Of a DNA stretch of 64,000 bases, positions 1-11,077 are shown piece by piece; the first letter of the stretch is position 1, and every line of letters starts with the position of its first letter. A program made the position numbers and the translations under genes. Source of the stretch: Heterodera schachtii (Eukaryota > Nematoda > Chromadorea > Rhabditida > Heteroderidae); contig SIJG01000018.1 of the NCBI GenBank assembly GCA_023374025.1, positions 1,908,175-1,972,174 on the forward strand, in the 5' to 3' direction. The notes below the pieces were generated by a model that ran no database searches, was not told the origin of the DNA, and saw only the letters and a list, made by a program, of their open reading frames with translations.

Positions 1-1119
1 TTTATACTTTTCTTCCAACTCAATGCTTGTGTTTAATTGAAACCCTTAAACGATTATATTTTATTAAATGCCTGGGGTTTTTTGTGTTTGACCTGGAAAA
101 ACGTTACAATTGCACTTTATGAGTCCAATCAATTAACAATACCCAGCTGATCTCTTAAAAGTTTATTGGACTCATAAAGTGCAATAGAGCCAAAAAACAG
201 TTGCCCAAAAATGGCCTGGACTTGGACCTGGAAAAGTGGTGTAAAGCGGAAAAAGATCTTCGCACGGGGGCGGAGTAGCACGCCCCGCTGCCCAAACCAA
301 ATCGGGACCTTCTCTGCTTCCATGGCGGTCACAGGCGCTGTTGGCTCCCAAAACTCCATTAAAATTTCAAAATTTGACCCAAGGTCAACAAATTGCCCAC
401 AAAAGATTACTATTTATTTAAAAGAATCAATTGAGGAAGTTTATGAAGCTTTTGATGCTGAAATGATAACGATGAAAATTTAGAAGAAAATTCAATTTTC
501 TATGAGTAAATCATGAAAATAAATATATTTTAAAATATTTTTGCAAAATACAGAAGAAAACAAAAATTATACGAAAAATCGTTAATTATAAAAATGGGCC
601 AACAAATTTAAGATGGAATTGCTTTAAAAGGAGACTTAAAGCCAAAAAGTGATTCTAATGATTTTAATTAAATTTATTTATTTAAATTTATTAGGATAGC
701 GATATTAATATCGATTCTTAATGAAGCAGAAACAAGCGCAAAACGGCAACATTTTATATGTATAATGTAAAAACAACTCAGGTCTTTGTTATCAAATGAT
801 CAAATTCAGCAACAGACTGTGGTAAAATAACAAATGGAAATTAAAAAATAAATTAAAATTTATTTTTCAATAAAATATTATAAAAGAACATTCTTTTTCT
901 TGAACCTACCCCTTTATTGAAATTTTGAATTTGTTAGACATTTTTGTGGGTTCGGCTCAGCAGTTTAAAGAAGAGCTAATTCTTGACATTTTAACTTTTT
1001 TTTTTATTTAATTTTTTATCTGTTGATCAGCAAGTCGAGCAACAACAAAATGAATGATCAGACAAGCAAGTTTCATAAAACCCATTCATTTTAAGGTATC
1101 AATTATCTCATCACTTCCT
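1..1119. other. Intergenic AT-rich DNA, no gene seen
   Basis: I see no supported gene. A short island near 205-240 reads as alternating GGAC/CCTGG words (one of the word islands described in the findings). The open frames at 129-483 on both strands overlap each other and show no recognisable protein. Confidence 0.5.
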
Positions 1120-1585
1120 TCATGTTTCTTTAGGGCATTTTTCCGTGCTCAGCACCGAATTAATTTCAATTACCGTAACTTCCGGTGCTTGTCCATCATT
1201 GCTGTTTACTGTAATTACTGCCTGGTCATATGATTGGCCCGGGAAAATGGGGTCAATGTCAGAGAGTGTGAATTGGTCCGAAGTGCCACTGATCCGCTCC
1301 ATGTTCCGATAACTTTCCAGGGTTGACTTAATTTAATTTTTAATTAAATAGTAATTAATTTTCAATTATTACCCCACTCGGCGCTTTGAGTTGGAATGTC
1401 ACTTGGCACACCTTCTTCATCATGTTGTTGATGAACTTCAAGTTGTAATTTCGGCTGCCATTTTCCGCTGGTAATGCCAATTCTTCGGTCTCAACGATCA
1501 GTTGACTTTCACTTGGTTGAGCACAATCTTTTGCGATAAATGTGGCAAATACGAACACCAAAAAGAACGCCAATAAATGTTTCAT
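1120..1585 (-). CDS. Secreted CBM2-like (cellulose-binding-type) protein
   Basis: Two exons on the minus strand: 1585-1373 and 1326-1120, joined by a 46-bp phase-0 intron (donor GTAATA, acceptor TTAAG), giving 139 residues. Residues 1-22 form a signal peptide (hydrophobic core LLAFFLVFVFATFIA). The mature ~115 residues have the length and layout of a family 2 carbohydrate-binding module as found in tylenchid nematode cellulases, expansins and cellulose-binding proteins: an N-terminal strand region, then RNMERISGTSDQFTL and FPGQSYDQAVITVN, which match the family's N-x-x-x-I-x-G and P-G-Q-S motifs. The tryptophan usually preceding the NM/NL motif is replaced by Tyr-Arg, so cellulose binding may be altered. 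It lies 3.3 kb downstream of the GH5 cellulase on the same strand, which fits a cell-wall-attack role in secretions. Fold assignment is by motif only; binding is inferred. Confidence 0.7.
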
Positions 1586-2230
1586 TTTATTGAAATTTAG
1601 TTTTTTTTATTAATATAAATTTTTTGTAACTGATTTATTTTCTATTGACGCCTCTTTTATAAGGGCAATTGAAAAAAATATTATTCAATTTTGATTTCAT
1701 TTAAGAAAACAATTTTGTTTACTATATGAAAAATTCATTTGTTTTTCATTAAAATTGTTTTGGTAAAAAATATTGGTAATTGGCAGCAGCATTTTCACCA
1801 GAGTTCGCCTATTTGTTTAACTGCAATTGCATTTATTTGTGACGTTTGAAAAATATTTTTCAATTTTTAAAAAGATTTTATAAACCAATTCCAATGTTTT
1901 AAATATTAATTGTGAATTTTTGGTATTATTCAATATTAAAAATAATTAAAAAACTATTTTACAATGTTGTTTTTGGGCGATTTGTCTTCATAAGCTTGGC
2001 CCATCCTATTTTCCAGTGGCATTTTGTCGTTTTTAAAGTTTTAGCCATTTTTTAGTTGGTCCAAAAAAGAATAAACAAACAAATTTTTGAAGATTCCAAA
2101 TTGTTTGTTTATTTTAAGCTTACAACGAAAAAATGATTTCAAATGATGATTTTAAATTAATGATATTTTTGATGATTGTTTTACGTTTTGAGAAAAAAAA
2201 GGGAAATTAAAATTTGAATATTATTTAAAA
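1586..2230. other. 5' flank of the CBM2-like gene
   Basis: AT-rich DNA upstream of the minus-strand CBM2-like gene. No further ORF or RNA gene is visible. It presumably holds that gene's promoter, but no clear motif stands out. Confidence 0.4.
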
Positions 2231-2756
2231 GATTTTGTGGTGCCGGATCGTTACTCAATGCCATCAAAGTGTGCGTTACTCAAAAAACCATAAAATGTGC
2301 AAAATAGCAGGTTTTTTGACTTTCTCAGGTCATAACATATTTGAAAATTAATGTTTTTTTTTTGAAATTTTCAGGATAATAGAAATCATTTAGGGCTACC
2401 GAAGCTATCAAAATTTTGTACTTTTCCGTTTTGGGGCCAAAGTTTGGATTTTTTTTTAAATCAACAGCGGGCGAGTAGAATTGCAGACCCATTCGAAGAG
2501 ATCTTAGCTCAAATTGTGGCATGGCGTTTATGCCTCCGAAATAATTTTGGCGCGTAGCTTTAGCAATTCTACGCGCCCGCTGTGATTTAAAAAACCCAAG
2601 CTTTGGCCCCAAAACGGAAAATTACCCAAAATTTTAAATTGGTTCATTTTGGGAGAAGTTATGAGTAATTTTCTGTCAAAAATTTGTCCATTTGATGGTT
2701 TTTTGAGTAACGCCCATTTTGATGGTTTTTGAATAGCGACCCGGCACCGATTTTGT
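2231..2756. mobile_element. hAT-like foldback MITE with 8-bp target duplication
   Basis: The element spans 2239-2748 (510 bp) and is flanked by perfect 8-bp direct repeats GATTTTGT (2231-2238 and 2749-2756). Its ends are inverted: GGTGCCGGATCGTTACTCAA on the left, and on the right the reverse complement reads GGTGCCGGGTCGCTATTCAA. The interior is also largely palindromic, for example the arms around 2402-2470 and 2570-2640 containing CCGTTTTGGGGCCAAA. An 8-bp duplication is typical of hAT transposons. There is no transposase; the two overlapping open frames here are products of the palindrome. Confidence 0.85.
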
Positions 2757-2933
2757 TGTTTAAAGACACACAATAATATGTATAAAAATACATAACAGTG
2801 AAAAATTGATGATTTAACTTAAAAAAGTATTTTGATAATCCTTTATTTTCTTACAAATTTGCTCAAAATCGTAAAATTGTAATTTTAGTGGACAAATCTG
2901 TTAACAAATCGCATTAAAAATAACAAAATTTTT

Positions 2934-2959
2934 CCCGGCGGCGACTATCGGCACCACCG
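2934..2959 (+). repeat. GC-rich palindrome family, copy 1
   Basis: The core reads CCCGGCGGCG then ACTATCGGCACCACCG, an imperfect palindrome standing out from AT-rich flanks. The upstream flank (GTTAACAAATCGCATTAAAA) recurs at the copy near 9858. See the finding on this family for the other members. Confidence 0.75.
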
Positions 2960-3870
2960 ACCCCCCTCGTTTCTTTAAAAGTTTTTTGGAAAAAGCGCCG
3001 CAAAAAATCAACTTCGATTGAACATATTAAGCGTGTTTTGAATAAATTTTGTAAAAATGAGGCTTTTTGAATCAAAATGAGGCTTTTTTGCCTGCCAAAT
3101 GAGGCTTTTGAAAATTTTCATCTGCGAACCCTGGTTTAAAGGCATAGAAAATTGGTAGACAAATAAAAATAATTATTATTTATGTATTAATTTTTTTCTA
3201 AAATTTTTGATTATTTTTTAAATTATTTCGGCATTTAGAAGGCTATTCATTTAAAAATTTTATTGGTTTTTTATTAATACATTGTTTTGATAAAATTAGA
3301 TACCTAATTTAAAAATTAGAAAATCACTTAAAATATAAAAATTGTGCGTAAATTTATTTTTTTTTAATTCTTAAAAATATTTAATATTAATATTAACTGA
3401 ACATCGGAGCTTTTTTCTCTATTTTATAAATTTTATTTGGGTTTTTTATCTTGTTTTGCTGATTTTTGTAGGTAACCACCAACCATGGCTTTGTCGGGCT
3501 ATTTGAGTGATTTTTGTGCATATTCTGCGCATATTTGGCATTTTTTAGTGCATACAACTTATAAGCCTAATCATTACTGATTAATAAAATGCCAAACAAT
3601 TTTGAAACCCTTTGGCAATAGCCAATGAAGTTTTACGTAAATTTTCACTAAACTTACGTGCAATGTTTAAAACTAAAGGTCAGATTTGTCATCAGTGTCC
3701 AATTTAACCATGAGAAAAAAAATTAAGAAAAATTTCAGGAGGAGGGTAAAAATTAGGGTTAAGCCCCGACCCCGAACCCCTCGGCACATTCTTGGGCCTA
3801 TTCCCCGACCCGACCCCCGACATGTGCCTCCCGATGGTTCGCTTAACCCTAGTAAAAACTATAAATAACA

Positions 3871-4030
3871 ATATTAAACATAAATGGGTAGTTAATGAAA
3901 AATTGAGCGCTTAAAATGAATTTCCATAAAAAAGCTTATTTGTTAGAGGCCGATTTTAAAGCATTTTATTAACCACGGATGCACAAATTCGGTTTGACAT
4001 TTTTAGGCCGGGAATCAATTTCTTGAAAAA
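3871..4030 (+). repeat. Direct repeat, empty-site copy of 7350-7645
   Basis: Begins ATTAAACATAAATGGGTAGT and ends around AATTTCTTGAAAAA. The same sequence occurs in intron 1 of the cellulase gene at 7350-7645. This copy lacks the ~100-bp insertion present there, so it serves as the uninterrupted reference. Confidence 0.75.
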
Positions 4031-4918
4031 TTTTGGCTGAAAAAGAAGGTGAAATTTCTCAGAAGGATCCTGAATCCCCAGCAACTTTTTTTTGTCCAAC
4101 GAACAAACCACTAGAAAAAGAACACACTAATAAGGGGAGATTATCGGATTATCCATATCCTTGAGATGGGTAGCTGGAGATCAAACTATTCCCAGCCGTA
4201 TTCCGAGTTGAGAATACCTCGGAATACGGACTTTCATCAGACCATAAAAATTACTATGAAACAGAAGATTTTTTCAATAATTAAAATTCACATTTCGAAA
4301 TTTTTAGATTTAAAAACTTGCTGGTGAATTGAATTAAAATAATAGTTGCATTATTTATCAAGAGTTCCAAAATATCAATTACACTTATTGACACCGAAAA
4401 TACTAACAAACAATAAGTGGGTTAGTAAACTTTTTTGTATATTGAATGCATTTCGTAACATCCGCCGATTCATTGAAATTGGTTGGTTAACCACTGCATT
4501 TCACACCTAAACATTAAAAATTTGTTTGATTTTATACATTAAACATAAAATTTACGGAAAATTTTAATTTACTTAATCCAATTATCTTCCGATTATTTAC
4601 TGATGATTTTCTAAATAGCACATCAAAATCCAAAAATAGAAATATCTTGCTAACGTCCGTAGTAATTAACCAAAATGATCCCAATTTGGTGCTCCGTATA
4701 CCCTCCATTCCACACTTTAAAGTCAAGATTGGTTTTTTTTTTATTAATATTTTTGGTATTAAAATTTTTTTGGCACAAATTATTCAATTTCTGAAAATAT
4801 CGGAGATTCATTAGAAAAATTGTTACTTTGGTGGAGTCCATCTCACTTTTTTCTCACTTTTGCCATTGCTTTGCTATTTTTTTGGCTTTAGCCATCGTCA
4901 CTTTTTCAATGTCCCAAC

Positions 4919-7900
4919 TCAATACAAATGCCCCTTTTTGCGCCTACCATTGTTTTGCGATTTCAATTTGTTAATGATGGCTTTTCCGTAGTTGGTCAAA
5001 TGGGCCGGGTCACAGATGTTGTTCACTTCGGAAGTCTTTGTCAGTATGGACGACTGTTCGCCAATGTCCGCCACGTGCCACGCGGCGTAGGAAATGCCAT
5101 AGCCGTCCAAAAGTTGCATCCACTTTTTCAACTCTTCCAAATTTGTTTTTTCATTGCCGTCAGCCGAGTAGCAACCGTACTCCGTCACAAACATTGGCAG
5201 GCCTTAAACGCACTTGGGTTACAAAAATGGTAATGCATGCAAACCAATTCCTTTCAAAAAATCAAACAATCTTGCCATAATGGTTCTTAGTACAGTTTTC
5301 GATCTGGATTTAGGTTCCAGGCTTGGTTGGACCCGGACCCCGGGGGGCCCGGGTTTTTCCTGGACCTGGATTTTTGTCCAGTCCAACATGGGAACCAAGT
5401 CTAGGCCCAATCTTTTTTTCAAAAAGTCGAACTCTTTCTCTGGGGCTTCGAAACTCCACAAAAACCTGACCATCACCCTTTGTGAGACTTAGATGTTTTT
5501 AAAATGTCTGATTTCCTCCTTAATTAGGTCTTGCTGGCGCATGAGGGTGAGTTGTAAAGAAGGGGGGGGAGAGAGTGAGGAAATAAAAGAATTGCCTTTT
5601 TCTTAACTTTTATAATATATTTTCATAGAACCTTCCTTATATGGTAACCAATTGTTTTTTTCTTAAAAATCTAATTCCCAATGTTTATATTCAAATACAT
5701 AATTATTATGTGTATATTAATATTTGTTCTTTAATTATTTATTACCCAAATTATAAGCCGTTTTGACTTTGTTTCGGATGTCATCTTTGTGTTGGCCGGC
5801 GTAAAAGTGCATAGTGTAAATAATATTTGCATCTTTCAACGGACTTTTTGCAACAATGTCAACGTCTTGGTCCCAGTTTGGCGTGCCAACAATGATCACA
5901 TTGTTTTTGTCATATTTACGAATCACATCAATCATCTTAATATTTTAATATGCTTTCCTTAATTTTAATTTATATCTTTTTAAATATTAAAAAGGCCTTA
6001 ATATAATATAAAATTATGGGGTGAGAAAAGTACAATATGGGCAGAAAATTAGAGCCGAGCGATATCGGTAATTTTTAGTTTTTATTAGCCGCAATATGTA
6101 CTGACCGGTACTGAAAACCCTTAACTGCCAACATTTTCAACCGTTTGTTTAATTAATAGCTTCACCAAAAAATTAATAAGAAATAAAAAGAATGAATTGT
6201 TTTAAAATCAGTCGAAATGTGTTCGACATTTTTTGAAAATATTCCTTTCACTTTGCCCAAATTTTCCTGAATAATTTTGTGCTCGGATTCCCATTCTTAC
6301 CAGTGAAAGTTTTTACCGGTTTGTACCGGTACCGCCGGTGCTAAAAAAGTACCGGTACTTTTCATTCGAAAACCAATTTAAAAAATTCTTTATTTACTAA
6401 ATATTTTATAAATTATTAATTTGTAGAATTCTGCTAATTTAATACATAATCTTCCTTTTTTAAATCATTATATTTTTTTAAATTAAATTTACCGTCTTTG
6501 CGTATGGTTTGACCACCGCTTCCCATGTCACAAATTTGTTGGGCTCATTCCAAATTTCGTACAAAATGTGCGGGTATTTGTTATAGGCTTTAGCGATTTT
6601 TGTAAAGAAATCAGTCTAAATTATATTTAAACAATTTCATTTTAAATTTTTCTTACCGCATATTTTATTTCGGTGGTGGCCAAATCGTCGCCCGTGTGCC
6701 AATCGACAACCACGTAAATGCCTTGGTCAATTGCCCCATCAATGATTGCAGTCATTTTCTTATATTCAGCAGTTGGGTTGGCAATGTAACCGCCAAGGCT
6801 GGATGCCATTGCTGCGCGTACAACGTTGGCATTGCAGGAACATTTTAATTTCTTAAAACATTTTATTTTGGATTTATCAAATCCTGAAAATATTTTTTAT
6901 TTAAAAACTCATTTAAAAAAAAGAATTCTGAAAAAGTAGCAAAATATGAACAATTGTGTGTTTTGAGTTTTCCTCCCCTATTTTTTTTTTACATTTTTCA
7001 TTGGTTAAAAGTGGCACTGATCAAGAATCTGACATTTATTTTTTTGCAAAAAAATTAAAATTTTAGTGAGTTTCGGAAGGTTTATAAATTGTATGATTTT
7101 GCTTATTTTTTCTGCGCATATTCTATGAAGAAAGATTAACATTTCTATGTTAAAATTTTGGTACAGATTTTGGGGTTTTTCCGAGAAAAATGAATTTTTT
7201 ACATTTTACATTTTTAGAGCATATTTCCGTTGAAAATCTTCACAAAAAATAAGCGGCGAAAGATACACCGATTTTTTGGGAATTTTTTTAAAAATACACC
7301 CTTAAAAATCGAAAAATTTTGAGATTTAAGTAAGAACTTTTGCGAAAAAAATGTTTATATTAAACATAAATGGGTAGTATAATGCCAGTTTAAAATGAAA
7401 TTCCATTAAAAAAAAGCTTGGTAATTGTGCGTTTTGCTACCCCTCCCCCCAAAAAATGTCGATTCCGATAAAGAAAAGCACTTTTCTAGGATAGTTTTGG
7501 GTAGCAAAACCCACAAGTACCAAAAGTTTATTGTTAGAATATTATGCCGATTTTAATGCATTTATAACCCATGGAAGCACAAATTCTATTTTCCATTATT
7601 AGGCCCGGATCCCCGATTCCCAATTTCTTGAAAAAAAATTTTTCATTGCAGAATTCTAATACAAAACTCATAGATCCGATTTCTAAGGTAGTTCTTATCA
7701 TTTTTCAAGGACTTGTTTAATATAAATGAAAAATTGAACATTACGTTGACGGTCTGTTTCACCCAAAACTTCGGCACCCATTGGCTCCAGTACATTGACA
7801 GGCCGTGCAATGCCACGGCTTTTTTCGTACTTTTTTGTACTAGATTTTTTCCACTGACAGCCAATTGACCATAGGGCGGTTGAGTGACAGCTTGGGTCAT

Positions 7901-7969
7901 TGGACAGTGATCAGTGATCAGAATGAGCACAAAAAACAGCAAAAACCCAGGACATATCCAAGCGGACAT
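4919..7969 (-). CDS. eng: Beta-1,4-endoglucanase (GH5 cellulase)
   Basis: Five exons on the minus strand: 7969-7745, 6851-6657, 6615-6493, 5935-5746 and 5202-4919; all phases agree and give 338 residues. Residues 1-27 are a signal peptide. The GH5 catalytic set is complete: Arg87 (NVVRAA), His127 (DWHTG), Asn163-Glu164 (EIWNEPN, acid/base), His224 and Tyr226 (MHFYAG), Glu252 (VTEYG, nucleophile) and Trp286 (AAWH). The enzyme hydrolyses internal beta-1,4 bonds of cellulose and is a secreted plant cell-wall-degrading effector of tylenchid nematodes; the family is accepted as acquired from bacteria. There is no linker or CBM, so it is a catalytic-domain-only form, although a CBM2-like protein is encoded downstream. 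The usual NWN motif near Arg87 reads SCN. Intron 1 (~0.9 kb) has been enlarged by repeats, including a MITE. The symbol reflects the nematode eng family, not a particular orthologue. Confidence 0.93.
6050..6360. repeat. CCGGTACCGG word island in cellulase intron 3
   Basis: Dense recurrence of ACCGGTAC, CGGTACCG and their reverse complements, starting after TTAGAGCCGAGCGATATCGG. It lies between cellulase exons 3 and 4, so it is intronic. No coding content. Confidence 0.6.
7350..7645 (+). repeat. Direct repeat of 3871-4030, with an insertion
   Basis: Same sequence as 3871-4030 (ATTAAACATAAATGGGTAGT start) but interrupted by the element at 7420-7521. It lies in intron 1 of the GH5 gene. Confidence 0.75.
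7412..7529. mobile_element. 102-bp MITE with 23-bp TIRs
   Basis: The element at 7420-7521 starts GGTAATTGTGCGTTTTGCTA and its other end, reverse-complemented, starts GGTACTTGTGGGTTTTGCTA, so the inverted termini match at about 20 of 23 positions. The flanks AAAAGCTT (7412-7419) and AAAAGTTT (7522-7529) form an imperfect 8-bp target duplication. The uninterrupted relative at 3871-4030 has the site only once. hAT-like, non-autonomous, intronic. Confidence 0.8.
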
Positions 7970-9857
7970 TTTTTATTGAAATTTTAGAATAAAAGAAAAT
8001 TAATTTTAAGGAACTATGAATTTTCGAGCATTTGGCGTGCCTTTTATTTCAGAAAAAACCAAACTTCAATGGCAAATTTTTTTATTCTTTTGTCATAAAT
8101 AAAATATGAACAAATATTGAAAGGCTGGCGATCAGTTAAATTTTTGTTAAATTTTTGAAATAAATGCTTACTTCAATAAAGCTGAGCAAATGTTGGATTT
8201 AAAATTTTGCTGGTAATCTGTTAAATTTTTGGTTAGATTTTTTGAAATGTTCACTTCAATAAAGCTGAGCAAATGTTGGATTTAAAATGCTGGCAGTTTT
8301 TTGTCTGAAGCACAAAATATTAATCCCAAATTTTGTTAATTTGGCAAATTTTGACAATAAATTCAATGTAACAAAAAATTTATGTGAAAGCATTCGTCTA
8401 TCAATATCATTTAGTCAAAATTTTAATTTAGAATTTCCGTCCCGCCAGTTCCATCACAACCAAGCTCATTTGTTAGAACGGCTCCCGGAAAATGCGTCAG
8501 TGGAATTTAATATAATAAAAACAATTCCTTGGGTTTTTGAGGTCTCACTGATCACGAATTATCCATTTCGGCCAATTCCGGACCCGAACTCGAACAAAAA
8601 ATCGAAGTTCCTAATTTCCGAATTTACCACTGTTAGAAGGAATATTGAGCTATAAAAATTGTATAAATAAATTTGCAGGAATATTCTGACTTGTGGTTTT
8701 CATATTGAAACATAATTATAATTGTTTAATCGATTAGACCAGCTTAACAATTCCCAAAAAATAAGTGATCACTTGAGAAAAAAGTTATGGCACTTCTTAA
8801 GTTTACCTGGAAAGGAACTGGCAGAAAGGGACTGCTGCTGATGGTGCCTTTCAGAATTACGAACGACAAATTGACAAATCGACCGATAAACGACAATTTT
8901 TCGTTTGTCTCTTACCTAATTTGTTGTCACGACAAAAAAATAAATCGTTTGTCGTTCAAATATGTTGTTTTTGGCATTTGTCGTTTGTCTATGTCGTCGA
9001 ATTGTCGTCCAATTAGAATTAACAAATTTGCAGAGGTTTGTCGTTTGTTCTGAATTTTTATGGAAATAAATAATAAACAAATGTTTGTCAAAATTTGGCA
9101 AATTTTGGGACAACTTAGAAAAGTATGCTGCCAATAAAGAGTGATTAATGAGTTCGTAAAGAGTTGTTTAAAATTACATGTGTTGTCTAAGCCATTATTT
9201 TTAAACTTCCAAAAATTATTCGTTGTCTTTCCAAACTTCTATTAAATGGCTGCCCCGTGGCCCTGCCTTGACCTCGGATGAATTGCTAATCTTTCTTAAG
9301 GTGTGCTAATTCGGTTGACGCACAAATAGATAGTATAATGAGTAAGGCTGTCGAGAAAAGACACGAAATCTTTTTCCACACTGTAATTGGGGCCCGATTT
9401 TCTCAATGTTGAGGATTGTTGACGCGAAGTTGCCGAAGAGTGCGCGGAATTGGGACATCCCCGATTCAATGACAAACCTGTGAAACAACTGAGGGGCGAT
9501 ATTTGGTAAAAAAAAGAAATAGGCTGTCATGAAAAAATATGACCTCGCAAAAAACTGGGTCGGTTCAACTTCTTCTGCTGAGAAGACAACTGATGAAATC
9601 GTACAAGAATTCGAATGGCCACTGACCCCGTTGTTTTGCAAAAAATCTGAATTTTGTGGTCAAAATCTGAATTTTAGTGTTTTTTATCCTGAATTTGAAA
9701 AAAAAAAACTTGGTCACCCTGTGTAAAAAGCAAGATAATTTTGAAATTTTATGTCAGAATATCACTATTTTACGAAGAAAATATATGATTGAGGAAAAAT
9801 TTGGTCATTTTTGGACAAAACCTGTTAACAAATCGCATTAAAAAGAAAAAAAATTTT

Positions 9858-9883
9858 CCCGGCGGCGCTTATCGGCGCCACCG
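9858..9883 (+). repeat. GC-rich palindrome family, copy 2
   Basis: CCCGGCGGCGCTTATCGGCG followed by CCACCG, preceded by the same AACAAATCGCATTAAAA flank as copy 1. A weaker, truncated copy follows at about 10065-10078. Confidence 0.75.
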
Positions 9884-9927
9884 GACGCCCCTGGCCATCT
9901 CCCAAAGTTTTTTTGAAAAAACGCGCC

Positions 9928-9961
<34 letters not shown>

Positions 9962-10236
9962 CATTGTTAAAGGCAAAATAGTCATCGCTCGGCTTTTATT
10001 TGCGAAAAATTGGTAAATTTTTGGACAAAATTTGTAAGCATTCGCATAAAAATTACAAAAATTTTCCGGCGGCCGGACCCCGTCCCCTCGCTCATTTCCC
10101 AAAAGTTTTTGGAAACCTGCGCCATAAAAAAATTGTTAAAAATCTGATTTTCTGTCCCAAATGCGCTGAAACTTACGAATTGCTTATTTCTTCCCAAAAA
10201 AATAAAAAATAAAATTGTTTAAAAATTGGATTAATA

Positions 10237-10365
10237 AATGCGCGATCCGCGATCCGCGGCAATTTGAGTGCGCGATGCGCGGTGCGCGGACGCGGTTTTT
10301 TTTTTGCGCGATCCGCGGTCCGCGGCAATTTGAATGCGCGATGCACGGCCGCGGTTTTTTTTCTG
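10237..10365. repeat. GCGCGATCCGCGG word island
   Basis: Two tandem blocks of CGCGATCCGCGG / GCAATTTGA / GCGCGATGC separated by a poly-T run. It is strikingly GC-rich and self-complementary against AT-rich flanks. Open frames on both strands here arise from this low complexity. Confidence 0.7.
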
Positions 10366-11077
10366 TGCGCGTCCCACCCCTGGAACATGATCGCAATTGT
10401 GATCAAGCAAACGTTGAATTTTTGTTAATTCAAAACGGTCAGAATCGATGTAAAAAGATTCGAAATGGGTTGGAAAAAAAGAATTAGAGGCACGCTTGCC
10501 CTTTTTCAGGCTGAAAAGTGCCGGAATTGGAGTGCCAAACTCAGCTCTGGGGGGCTTCAGCTGGCGCCCGGAAAATGCGTCAGTGGAAAATGCGTCAGTA
10601 GAAAATGCGTCAGTAGAAAATGCGTCAGTGAAAGTTTTATTGTCATAAAAACAAGTTCCTTTCGTTTTCGGGGGCATTAACCACAAATCCGGTATCCATT
10701 TCGGACAATTCCGAACCCCGGACCCGAATTCGAACAAAAAGTCGTAAGTAAAATTTTCGAGTTTGGCATTTTTGGTTTAGGACGGCATAAGTGATTTCTT
10801 ATTGCAGGGTTGCTGACTTTTAATTTATTTCCATGTATTTATAATTTTGAATTTTTGACTTTTCGACTTTTTATCCAAATTCGGGTCCGGGATTCGGAAG
10901 GCAGAACTATGTTCTTATAGAAGTTTACTTCTGTATTACAATACTAATGCCATAGAACTTTATTATAAAATATTTGTATCACTGACGCATTTTCTACTGA
11001 CGCATTTTCCACTGACGCATTTTCCACTGACCGATTTTCCGGTCACGCTTCAGCTTAGGCTAGGCTTAGGCTTCATC

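Larger units (their letters stand above)
2757..4918. other. Gene-free repeat-rich stretch downstream of the cellulase
   Basis: Contains a copy of the GC-rich palindrome family (2934-2959), a CCGACCC-rich island (about 3755-3850), a 160-bp repeat at 3871-4030 that recurs in cellulase intron 1 (7350-7645), and an inverted pair built on GTATTCCGAG/CTCGGAATAC (about 4197-4230). No gene is supported. Confidence 0.5.
7970..10430. other. Gene-free upstream region with repeats
   Basis: Holds the cellulase 5' flank, a foldback-family fragment with GAAAATGCGTCAGTGGAA and CCGGACCCGAACTCGAACAA (about 8482-8605), a GTCGTTTGTC word island (8865-9060), a 33-A run (about 9929-9960), two copies of the GC-rich palindrome (9858, 10065) and a GCGCGATCCGCGG island (10237-10365). 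No gene is supported. Confidence 0.45.

Noticed and set aside
2325..2773. Two overlapping minus-strand frames of 81-95 codons
   Set aside because: They lie wholly within the palindromic MITE and mirror its inverted arms.
9306..9641. Minus-strand frame with LFHRFVIESG, reminiscent of a carboxylesterase motif
   Set aside because: The similarity covers about ten residues only, no nucleophile elbow or neighbouring exon is visible, and the frame overlaps another open frame.
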